A DNA stretch of 64,000 bases from Puffinus mauretanicus (lineage: Eukaryota > Chordata > Aves > Procellariiformes > Procellariidae), in the NCBI GenBank assembly GCA_023333565.1, contig JAJKFH010000107.1:102560-166559 (forward strand), written 5' to 3'. Under the pieces are notes generated by a model. That model was given only the letters and a program-made list of their open reading frames with translations, was not told the origin of the DNA and searched no databases. Every line of letters begins with the position of its first letter. Position 1 is the first letter of the stretch. The position numbers and the translations under genes were made by a program. Shown in pieces: positions 32,801 through 43,800 of the stretch.

Positions 32801-33735
32801 AAACTTAATGTGGAAAAAGGGGTGGAAATGATCTGACACCCACGTTGGGATTGGACATGCGGTTGTCTCTGCCAAGCAGATGTATTACATAAGCTAACAT
32901 TGCAAAGAGTTTTGGGTTTTGTGTTTTTTTTTTTCAAAACAACTTTTGGATACCTCTCTGAGAGCGCCGCCTGTTGCACCGCGGGCCCGATTAGAGCGGT
33001 GAGCTGTCTGAAACCATCCTACCCCAGTGATACGTGACTTGACTTGTCCCTGGACCAGAGCATCATGCTGGTATATGGGACAAGGCACCAGGACAGCAAC
33101 ACCACGAAATTTGGTGTTGCTCAACCCATCACATGGGATGACTTCTGCTGTGCCCAGAGGAACCGGAGGAGCTTTCCTACGGATTTCTGTCCTTTGCCCC
33201 TCATCCCCACCACCCCTCATGTCTCTCGGCAGGCACAAGCAGGGTGCCCTGGCTGGGGTGCAGACGGGAGAGCTGGTGGGCAGGGACAACCTTGCTGCTG
33301 GTGTGGGTGCTGCACGGGAGAGCTCTGCCTGCCTGCCCGTGCACAGACGTGCGGACCCGCATCTCCCTCTTTCACTCAAACAGGAAAAACATCCATCCCA
33401 GGGACATTGAGCCCTCCTTCCAGTTTATCTGTTGCTGGTCAGTGCTTTCTACAGTTATTAGAAAGAGGGGTGGGGTGCCAGATAGTATGATCACGTACAC
33501 TTTGGTTCTTTAAAAAGCAATAACCCATCTGCAATAACAGGCTGTAAATGAGCTAATGCTGCTCGGCGATCTTCGAGTCACTGCGGATGTCACTGTGCAA
33601 ATGTCAGCTCAGGGCTTACAACAGTAAAAAGGCATCCTAGGGAATTGCTGCGAGCGGTGCAGAGATGATGCTAGAAAAGCCCATTCTGTGTTTGCAGAAA
33701 TCCTCTGTGCACCCATGGTCTCGACCGCTGCCAGC
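29850..33735. other. Intergenic DNA between CR1 copies, no gene seen
   Basis: No supported coding frame, RNA gene or clear repeat. A phrase at about 30650-30690 (GGTCTTTAAAGAGACTTGGAC) faintly recalls CR1 3' sequence but is too short to call. Confidence 0.45.
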
Positions 33736-33736
33736 G

Positions 33737-34150
33737 GCTCTGGTCACCCCAGAAAAGACAAAGATAAACGAGAAAAAGGGCTGGGATGGGTGCAGGAGCA
33801 GACGGTGCATACAGCAGAGCTTCAACACAAGGAAAGACTGAAGAGAGGAAAATATCAGCTTGGAAGAGAAACAAAAACCCGAGAGAGCTCCAGAGAGGGA
33901 GCTGTGACTCTCCAATTCACAAAACACAGAAATTGGGGTCCCAGATGCAATTAGCAAGCGACAGGTTGAAAACCAGCAAAGGTCTTCTGCACAGACACGT
34001 GAGGGAGCCATGGATCTCATTGCCATGGGACGCGGTAGGAGCCAAGTGAAGACCTACTTTCAAAAAGGATTTAAAAACCTGGTGGAGGACGGGTCCATGC
34101 TATTAGACTCGAGAGTCCAAGTTTACACTGGAGGGCCCACGTTAGCAAGT
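33737..34150 (+). mobile_element. Decayed ancient CR1 relic
   Basis: The order of phrases follows the amniote CR1 ORF2 end and 3' region on the plus strand: CTGGTCACCCCAGAAAAGAC, then AGGAAAGACTGAAGAG, CAGCTTGGAAGAGAAAC, GGATCTCATTGCCATGGGAC, and TTTCAAAAAGGATTTAAAAA followed by a GGTGGAGGACGGGTCCAT segment. Typical CR1 relics read 'gaaagactaa ... agcttggaaaagag ... aactcattgccacaggatg ... ttcaaaaaaggattagac ... atggaggacaggtccat'. Many substitutions and indels separate it from the young copies, so it is old, probably from before the bird radiation. Confidence 0.7.
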
Positions 34151-34154
34151 CGGT

Positions 34155-37100
34155 CAGCCGGCCGCGGCGCTGCACGCCTGCTGAGCCTGGCTGTGCTCGC
34201 TGATTTGCAGTTGCAGGGTAGATGCAAATCCAACAAAGTCAGATGATTTACAGGAGCTTTGCAATTTTGTCCAAGATTAGAAGTGAGGCCCAGATCTGCA
34301 CATCAAAACAGATTTCCCATAAATTACTATGTTAAGGCTTTTCATAAAAGTTTAACAGCACGAAGTATGATTCATGAGGAACCTGTAACGTTTAATTAAA
34401 GGGGAGAAACTGATCCTGCTGTGAAAAACTTCCAGATCCCATGCCAAGCTCATCATTGACTTAATTTACGGGACATAAACAGGCCAGAAAATGGTATAAG
34501 CGGTAAAGTCGTGTAACTTTTGCCAATTCGGGATACAACGGCTGTGCAAAGGGAGGGTGATTTACAAACTAAATGAGACGAAGGCGGAGGTGTAGCAAGA
34601 AAACAGTGAATAAACTCCTTGGCAGCACAGGACGGGAGGATCTAACCTATGCTCTGCTACAGCTGCTCTTTTTGCTCCTGCCCTGGTTTCTGCCTCCGGG
34701 CATGAAGGTCACTGGTCTTATACAGCCATGAAATTCCCCATTGGCTTAAATTACACGTGTCCTTCAGGCTTCTAACCCTAGATGTCAAACCGTCAAGGCT
34801 GCCATGTCAGTGACATGGACATAACTTCTGGTCTAATTCCAGCGAAACTGATAGAATTACTTTGGATTTACACCAGTACCACCCCCCTGCACCCCACCCG
34901 CTGCCGGGGAACGTTTCTCCAGTTTCCCTGGGGCTCCGACTTTCTTGCCCTGTGCATGCCTCTCAGTGTAACCATGCCTACAGCGGGATGCAACGTGTGC
35001 CCAAAAAGGGATTCTCGGTATTATTCATATGGAAAAAATGCTGTGGGATTGCTTCCCTTCATGTAACTAACTGGTCCCATGACTTCAGTTTCATGATTCT
35101 TGATTTCTGAGTGAAATAATTTCCAGTACTAAGAAGGGAGAGGCTGCTGGGTTTGTGGGGAAGGCAGCGGGGAGGCTGCAGTGAGCAATTGCTTGCAAAA
35201 GAGACCGGCTTGGAAGCCACACCTAAAATGAGCTTGGCTCCAGCCCTGCCTCCCCACGCCATCTTTCCGGTGGCTTTTTAGCAACCATGAGCAAGTCAGT
35301 GAGTTGGGACCCTGAGCAATACCTAAGAGCCACAGAAACCTGTTGCTGGAGACGCCTTTGATGAGGTGTTCACCAGACTCTAAATAGAGCAGCTCTCCAC
35401 TTACATGGAAAAGAGGGAGGCGAAGAATTCAAAACCAAGAAGGGAGAGGAGGTCATTGCAGAGCTACTGGAGTTCAGCTGCAGTTTCACAAACGTTTTAA
35501 ATATTGCTCCCTGCTGCCCTATCCAGGCCTGGGCAGGGTAGAGAAAGCTGAAACAGCTCAAGGTCTTGGGGAAAAAAAGGTGAACAAATAGAGGGGAATG
35601 ACAGGAGGAGCTCCCTGATCGTACCAGATGCCTCCAGCTCCCTTCCTTCCCTCGGTCCCTGTAGGAATCAGGATTTTGCAACAAACCTGAATTTGGGTAC
35701 TAGAGAGTGAAAGGAACTGCAACAGCAATCAGGTGGCTTATGTCACATCCCTGAAGTGTCCCAGGCAGACCCAGGCTGCAGAGCCACAGCTAAGTACCTG
35801 GCATGAAACCCAGCCTGTCTCCTGTTCCATCCCCCCCTTGGCAAGAAGGGTCTCACCAGGTTTCAGAACAACACCAGGTGCACGAGAGGGATTTCAATGC
35901 AGAAGAAAACAAATTGAAAAGGCAAAAATATATGCAGAAAAGCCCAACCCAAGACTCTTGGGTGCAAAAAGCATTGCAGGTGCCAGGAACACCTATGCAA
36001 GGGAATATTTGAAGATAAGCACCAGCTCACATCACGGGCAAGAGAAGATCAGCTTGCCAGGGCAGCCCGTTGCATTCCTGCAACACAATGGGGCTGAAGT
36101 ACACAGCCTGGAGAAAGGAGCATCTGGGGCAGAGCCACAGGCTGATGGAGGCCAAGCACCGAGTGTGGACCTGCTGTGGGCTCTGACCGGGGACAATCTC
36201 ACCACCTCGCAGTGGTGCAGCTTCCATTTCTGTAAATAGAGGGAATAATATTTGCCATGCTCCCCATATGACAGAAAGGTAAATAAATTCACTAAAACAG
36301 GTTGTAGAAGATCCTAGATGAGTTTACTAGAGTACTTTGCATTTTTGTTGCAAGGTGAACCCTAAATCCACCATCCCCAACTATACAACAGTATCTTCCA
36401 GAGCTTTGTTCAGTTCAGCTTTCAGCACTGAACAATAGTTTTGCTGTTGCTCGTCTCGAGATATGATCCACTGCTTGCCACATCCCACAACCAGAAATCA
36501 TCCTTGACACCCAACCTATAATTTCCATTTATTTAGCTTAATCCCCTTCACAATACATCACCCATGCCACTACCTTCCTCCTTCGGGCACTCACCACTCA
36601 TGACTGGCTATGGCAGCGATTGCCCAGCCGACCTGCAACATCTGCTCCCTTCCCCGCTGGCTTTTGGGGACAAATCCAGGCCCAGCACAGAGCCAGCTCC
36701 TGGGAAGGTTTCTGCCCTGAGCCTTCCCACCTCCATCCTCGCAGAGCTGATAACTGAAGGCAGCCGGCGGGGCTGGCGCGTGTCTCGCAGCACCGGGGAT
36801 CGGCTGGGGAAGGGAGTGCTGGGGTAACGCAGAGAGGCGAGGGAAGGCATGGTTTGCACAGGGAATAAAAAAGCCAGCCCGGTCAGCCCCGATCGCTAAT
36901 GAAAGCCTCACAACCGTGTATCACTGGGATTTTCCTTTTCTTATACCCAAGAATGTTGTCATCAGGACCACAAAGAAAACACAATGAGAGCAAGAGCAGG
37001 AGATAAAGAGGAAAGCTGGGCAGCGCTGGGAGTGGAGGGAGGGGGGAAATATAAAAGGGAGGAGGAAAAGAATCAAGGATGTGGGTGCGCAAATGAGTCA

Positions 37101-39750
37101 GAAATTCGGGTAAAAAAGTCAGGGTCTGAAAAAAGTGGAAAAAGAAAAATGGACCACTGTGGCAAAGCAAATCTGCAGGAAAGAGGCAGGAGGAGAGCGC
37201 CCGGTCAGCCCAAAGGATGAGAGCCATCAAGGGGACAGACAGATGGATGGACAGGCCCGCAGAGCTCCCAGGGTGGGTTCACAGGACAGCGACTGGCAGC
37301 CCGAGCACCAGAGTGGTGCCCGCGGCCACCGCGTCGCTCCGTGCCCAAGCCCCCATGTCCCTGCCCATTCCCCTGCCTGCTGCTCTGCCCAGGGAAGTGC
37401 CCCCCACCGCAGGGGAGCTCATGCCCGGTGGGTGCTTAGGACTGGCAGTGATGGACCATAGCCCACGCGGGCAGTGGGACCAGCACCCTCTGCTGCGGCC
37501 CCGCCATGGCCACCTCTCCCATCTGTTTTTGCTTGTGCCAGATGGGAAGGGGAGGGAGGGATGGGGGATGGGGCCGCATCGCTGGAATGTCGGGGATTCA
37601 TTTCTTTCTATTCTTTTCCCAGTGACATTTAAATGGCTGGCCCCAAAACGCTTTCTGATTGCTGTGTGTTTTTTCCAACGACACAAAGGCGAGAGTCTTT
37701 TAGAATAAATCATTTAGAGGCAGGGGAAAAAAAAAAAAAAGGCAGCAGCTCTGACCCCACAGGCACATACACCTCCCTCCTCCTCGCCCTTCCCTACAAG
37801 CATGTTTTGGAGCTGCTCAAGCAAAGGGGAGAGTGAGCAGGAGTAATTTTCCACGGATGCAGGGAACAACTGAGCCCCGCATGGTTTTCATCGTTAAAAT
37901 GCTTCCCTCCAGCAGTTTATGTTCATCCACACCAGACAAAGGCGATATGCATGCAGAGACCAGTTTAGTCTTGCTCCACCCGCCGGTGGTGAGGAGTCGA
38001 GGTGCGGGGCGACGGGGAGGAGGAGTGGGGGAGAGATGCTAACACCACGAGGTGGGACCCAGTCCAGCTCCTCTCCCGGCGCAGGTAGGGGATGGCTGAA
38101 CCCAGCTCTGAGTCACCCTTACTCAGTCCCGGCGCAGCCTCAACCGTGCCCGGGAACGTGGGCTGGTTTGGGGAGGGGAGAGGGGACGGGGCAGCTTTGG
38201 CACAGAGAAAACGAGTGCGTGGGTTTAGGGGGAAGCAGTTTAGGGTGCTGGTGTGGCACCATCGTTTTTCACGTGGACTGGAGGAGGAAGAAGGCCACAT
38301 CACTTTGCAGCAGTGCTTGCTTCAGCCTTGTGCCGTCAGCCCGGCTTCTCCTGGGATCCAGCCCCTCCACTCACACAGGGTCTCCAACCACCCTACAGAC
38401 ACGGGAGACCCCTCCCCATCCTCCGTGCAAACACCAGCTGGCAGCAGGATTGCTCCCTGCGAGGAGAGCGCGTGCTCGTGCTGAGGACGGATGCTGGTAC
38501 CACGTTCCTGCTGAGAGGCTTTAGAAGGGCGCAAGGAGACGTGGGCATTCTCTGCACCGTCTCCCCAACAGCACAGCCCAAAGGAGCCTGAACACTTCTG
38601 GGGCTGGGGGCATGAGATCAGGGAGTGGAGCCCGAGCCCTGAAGCACAGCAGGGCGATCCCCAAGTCAAACAAAGCCTCGCCACGATCCTTTTTCCTCTT
38701 TGTCATTGATTCCCTTCCCATCTCCATCTCCTTTCAGATGGAGGAACATACTTCAGTCACTGACAAGGAGCTCCCCAGCTCTGAGCATCACCTGCAGCCC
38801 CCTCAGGAGGAAGGAGGATGAGGTTTGAGCCCTCAGATGTCCCCTGCCCAGGTGTCAAACCTACACATGGCTATGAAAAGCACAACTGTTCTTTACAGCA
38901 CAGATCTGCTCAAAATAAGAGCTCCAGGCTTTTGCAACTAAAAAGCTTTTAAATGTCCATCTCTGGGACCTGCAGGACAGCAGGGTGCAAGTTTGTGGCT
39001 GGCAGCTTCTCTGCTCTTGCACATCAAGTCACAGCATCGTTTCTGAGCCCCTTTTGGGACCTCTTCCCCGAGTGGTGCCCACAAAACCCACCATCCTCAG
39101 AAACTTGCTGCTCGCTGGGAACATGCAGGGCTGAAGGGGCAATACCACCGGTCTTGTGGGAACCATGTCAAGAGGACCTCTAGCTCTGAGTGCAAAGAAA
39201 GATGAAAAGCGACCAGTTTTCACACACAAAAAAATATTTTCTTAGTTCCTTATCAAAGATCAGCACATAGGAGCTAAACAGACTCAGGCCCAGACTGGTG
39301 GGAGATCTCTAAGCAACATTTTTGTGGTGCAGAGTAAGGTTTTGCCAAACTCCTTCCACCTAGATACTACCGAGCCAGTGGTTCAGACCAATGCTGGTTT
39401 GTATCCCTTTGCCAGACCACTGAAGAAGGCTTTCAACAAAAACATCAAAGCAGAGACCCAAATGAATCACAGGATCTAGCGCTGAGGCTCCAACAGCCCT
39501 TTTGTGAAGCACAACAGCGTAAGCCCTAACATCCTTGTCGAATTATAACCCTTCCAGGTAGATGTGCCAAGCTTTTTGCTCCTTGTTCTGCTTGGATGTG
39601 TGTGCTTTTTTAGCTCCTTTTCCAACATCCAGCAAATACATTCATAAATAGTTGGGTTTTACCTAAGAGATGGTCGTGGAGAGATGCTTTACATATATAG
39701 CTTGTGTGAGAAAGACTTTGGATGGCTGAGATACTTGACAAGAAGCGTAA
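34155..39750. other. Intergenic DNA, no gene seen
   Basis: Short open frames only. An A-run at 37727-37740 and purine-rich tracts near 36960-37150 are present. Nothing matches a gene or RNA I can name. Confidence 0.45.
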
Positions 39751-39754
39751 CAAG

Positions 39755-40115
39755 GAGAAAGGAAGCTTTTACAGCAGACGATCTCAGTTTGCTTAGCCTA
39801 ACAAAACAAAGGCCAGAATGGGTAGGATTGCTACACATAAAAGCACCCAAGAGCGAGCTGAGGCCTATTTAAGCATAAGGACAATGTTGGCATGAAACCA
39901 ACTGGGAAAAAAAATTTGCTACAAATAAATATAACTGGGATTAAAAAGGAGCTTCATAATTCTTAGAGCACTCAGCTTATGGAATGGCATTGCAGGGGAC
40001 ACACTGGAGGGTGTGAGGGTGGAGCACTGTACCTTTATGAACAGGATCCTAGGACCATGCGTGGACAGCAGGTCTGGTTTTGACTCAGAAGGTCTCTCCT
40101 AGCCCTAAGCCTCCA
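39755..40115 (+). mobile_element. Decayed ancient CR1 relic
   Basis: Plus-strand phrases match in order the 3' part of old amniote CR1s: CTCAGTTTGCTTAGCCTAAC, CTATTTAAGCATAAGGACAA followed by TGTTGGCATGAAACCAACTGG, AAATATAACTGGGATTAAAA, a TTATGGAATGGCATTGCAGG segment, and GAGGGTGGAGCACTGTACC. In the family this reads 'agtttgacaaaa ... tatttaagcttagtaccaatgtgg ... ggatataaactggc ... ttctggaacagc'. It is heavily diverged and truncated at both ends. Confidence 0.6.
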
Positions 40116-40494
40116 TCAGTAAACACATGCCACATGTAGGTCTCTGAAACTGGGAAGTTAATCCTTGCAGCATGGGGAAGTCCCAGTGCTCAATGTCCCC
40201 ATAAAGCTGTGCCAAGAGCTCTTGAAATCTTCCCAGATGAGAAGTCAATCAAAGAAGATACATGAGCTGACTTCCCTTGGATTGCGTGTGCCTTGAGGTT
40301 GGGAACTTTTCAAAGTACTATAATGAGCACGGATCTTGGAGAGCTACAACAATAGCTTATTTTCAAGGAAAATTAAGAACAGCTTGTTTTTCCTAATCTT
40401 ACAATTTACTCCAAACAAATGTGTCACAGCTGTTATACCTGGAGGTCATGGAAAAAAGATCTCATCGGAACTGCTGTGAGAAGCATTTTGGCCA

Positions 40495-40810
40495 AGGAAA
40501 AAAAGTTTGAACGTGTCCTGTATGAATATAATAAGGAGAGACTGAAGAGAAACTGTCGTCTTGCCCATGGTAACAGAAAGCTGAATAGCAGTCATGAATT
40601 TAAGGGGGAAAAGCCCAAATACTTTGTAGTAGTAAGGGCAGAAAAGTATTGGAAGGGATTGTCTAGGGGAATGTTGGCCTCCCTATCAATGAAGGGTTTT
40701 ATGAACAGGTTAGACACATCTGTGAGGAACGATTCCTAAAAAGATGATCCTTTTTTGGGGCAGGAGGATGGGTTATATGGCCTTCTGAAATGGCAACTAT
40801 TATCATCTGT
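40495..40810 (+). mobile_element. Decayed ancient CR1 relic (3' end)
   Basis: Contains GGAGAGACTGAAGAGAAACT, then AAGTATTGGAAGGGATTGTC, TTTTATGAACAGGTTAGACA and GGGGCAGGAGGATGGGTTAT followed by ATGGCCTTCTGA. This parallels the old CR1 3' end ('ggaaca-ggctgcc ... tttaagaacaggttagacaaac ... cagggggctggactagatgacctt'). Same orientation as the relics at 33.7 and 39.8 kb. A 106-codon open frame over this stretch is chance. Confidence 0.65.
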
Positions 40811-40814
40811 GATA

Positions 40815-43800
40815 CAAAGCTCAGCACCAAGATGAAGACGACACGGTCCTCTCTGATCACTTATGTTCAAGGCTGGATGCAGACTTGCTGCTAGCTGCCA
40901 GCACAAACCCAACGGGCCCTCCATGTCCCACAGCAACCTGGTGACACCAGGGTCTGAATGCCTCGATCCCAGCCTGCTGTATTACAGTCTGAACTGGAAC
41001 AATAAAGGCTTAATCAAGCTTTATATATTATTAAACTTTATTTGCATTGCTTTGCATGCGAGGCTTAGGAAAGGCTTGTTAAAATTCAGAGAGTTTTAAA
41101 AGTCCAGGGACACTGAAAGTAGTGATGCAAAAGCAGTGATGTTTCAGTGCCATTGCATTGGCATTGCTTGACAAAGACACAAGCTGCAGCGATGGTGGTC
41201 AGAGCCACGCAGGGGCCCAGGGTGGTGGTCATGTCAATCAACACCACCACGAGAACACCAAAATTAAAAAAAAATAGTTTTGTATAAATTGATATCTTGT
41301 GGCCACCTCCGTAACAGTTCATGGGGAAAAGTATTCAGTTACCACAAGCAAGCGTATTTCTGAACCCATTTAAAATCTTAAAACCGCAGTACATAAACCT
41401 AACAATACAAAACGGCAAGACATCAGGAAATCATTGAAAGAAAAGCCCAGTATAATAGAGGAGAATTAAACATGACTATCACTGCCACAGAATAATCTCC
41501 CATAAATATTTTTAAAGGCAACAAAGAGGATTATCAATGAGCATTGAGACAGGATAAGGACAGATAATTTAGTTTCAAGAGAACATTTTGCATATTTCAA
41601 AGGTTCTTTGAGGTAACCAGACTTTTAAAAGTGACCTAAACCCCCTACTCTCATAGGATTCGAGGTCAGAGGAGGCAGCCTGAAGGGAGCAGAGGTGCCA
41701 GACCTCTTCAGTTCCCATCTCAGCTCTGCCTCTGGTCCTTTCTCCCTGCCTCAGTTTCCCAATCCACAGTGACACAAGCGCAGTAAGTTACAGCCTCCGA
41801 AGGGAGCGCGAGAGCTGCAAGGACTAAGAGGTAGCATTGGAAGCTTAAACATGTAAACTACGAATCCTATTTTCCCTGTCTAACGAATATAAGCGGTCAC
41901 AGGGATGGTGTACGATCTGCCGCCGCCGCCGCGACGTGCTCTGATCTCTACAGGGATCAGTTTTAATGCACATACTCCAGCTCATTAAGCCCGTGACTTG
42001 ATTTAGCAGAACTACAGAGCTGCTGTACTGTGCACATTGTTCTGACAGCTGTTAAGGACTGACCTGCTGACTCTCATTGCTTCCTGTCACATCCTGTTCC
42101 TTGAAGGACAGCTGATTACATTTTCCTCCCTAATGAGCTCAATGAGTCTGAAGATGGGCTGAGACTGCACAATTGGATAGTATATGATCTTTGGCTTCCA
42201 CTGCTGCCTGATGGCTGGCAGTCAGAGATCAAGGATATGTCCGTGTGTGAAGCCAAACAAACATGGAAACGTCACGGGGAATAAGGAACCGTGAGCTAGG
42301 AAATTAATGTGCTGTAGGGCAAAAGTCCAGGGAAGCACCAGAAAGGCAGGGCACCACTACAATCTGCATTGCAATTTGAAAGGACAAACCCATTAGACAA
42401 TCCAAAATGGAAACTCTCTGACCCAAGAAAGGACAAACATTTATATGGGAATCAGATGTCCAGAGGAAAAGAAGTAATAGCTTCAGTAGCTAAAATACCC
42501 AAAAAACAAATTTCAGAACTAATTCTCAACTCCTGTCCAGACAGTTTATTTTCTGTAATCACAACTGCTCTCTTTCTTTGCATACTCTTCTGAAGCAGTA
42601 GGTTTTCAGATCGTCATATGAAGTACATGATAAAAGTCACTGTAAGCAGGAAATCAAACTAACTAGGTCAAAAGTCCAATCCAGAAGAGTAATTTCAAGG
42701 TTTCTTGCCTTCCTTATGCCACCTCTTTATTTTCTAGCACCTTTGGAAGTCTGTTGGTCTTATTAAGAGTTATGAGCACATGCTCAGCTCTGCATGGAAG
42801 TGCACTTTTGCACTCCCCAAAGATTAGGCTACCCTGCCACTGCAGCGGGAAGCCCTGTGGGTCGAGTTAGGTTATCTGCATGAGATTACTGGGCTTGCAG
42901 CAGGACACGCGGGAATAAACAGCTCCCCTAAAGCCTGTTACTTTGGAAACATAGGGACAGGCATCACAATGCTCTCAGGAGCACTGCTGGAAAACACTGC
43001 AGCGCTTTGCACCGAGTCACCCCTTTCCAGAAGGGTGAGCAATAAACCCTTCCAATCTCAGCTTCGTCTAGAGTTAATAACAAACAGCAGGCAGGGTAAG
43101 TTAATTTGTACCTAGAATGGCTTCATAAATAAAAACCTTTAGGAAAACTGGAAAATTCTAGAAATTAAATAGAGCTGCCTTCATTTTAAAGCCTCCACTC
43201 CTAAGTGGGTTGACAACCTGGTGGCTTATTTGATAGCATTTGCTGTCAATCCCTTATAAACATCACTATAGCAGCAGTTGTCTTCAGATTTCAGTTTGTT
43301 GCTTACAGAGCAAGCGGTGGGGAGATGCCACGGCCTGCACAGGTCAGGGGTCTGCTCCTCATCTGCTGCGCAAAGGGGCTTTTCTGGCTGAAAAGGTGCA
43401 GTGGGTGGGCAGGCCAGAGGGGGTATTGCTGCAGGGGAAGCTTGCGTTGCCATCGCTCTACCTGCTGCGTGGGTAAAGGCTCACCAGAGCTGTCAAGATG
43501 CCACCTTTCACCAGGCTGAAATTCAAGAGTATTTTTTAAAAAAATGTAAACAACCTGAGCTGCTAAGCTGGCCTGACAGCTGGTTCCAGCTCCACTTTCA
43601 CTCAGAGGGATTGTTGAGTACCTTGGTACACAGAACTGTGAGTAAATATTGGTTCAAACATGGATAGCTCATGGGCAAAAGCACAAGGCTGCATGCAGCT
43701 CAAATAAACAGGCTGGCAAAAGCGACTGCTACCAGGACTGGACCTCCCCTGTCCCTCCTGTGGCACCCCGAGGGCTGCTCTGGCTGTTAACACAGCTCCG

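Noticed and set aside
40419..40739. 106-codon plus-strand frame as a small gene
   Set aside because: It coincides with a decayed CR1 3' region, and the residues (FMNRLDTSV) follow from CR1 sequence.
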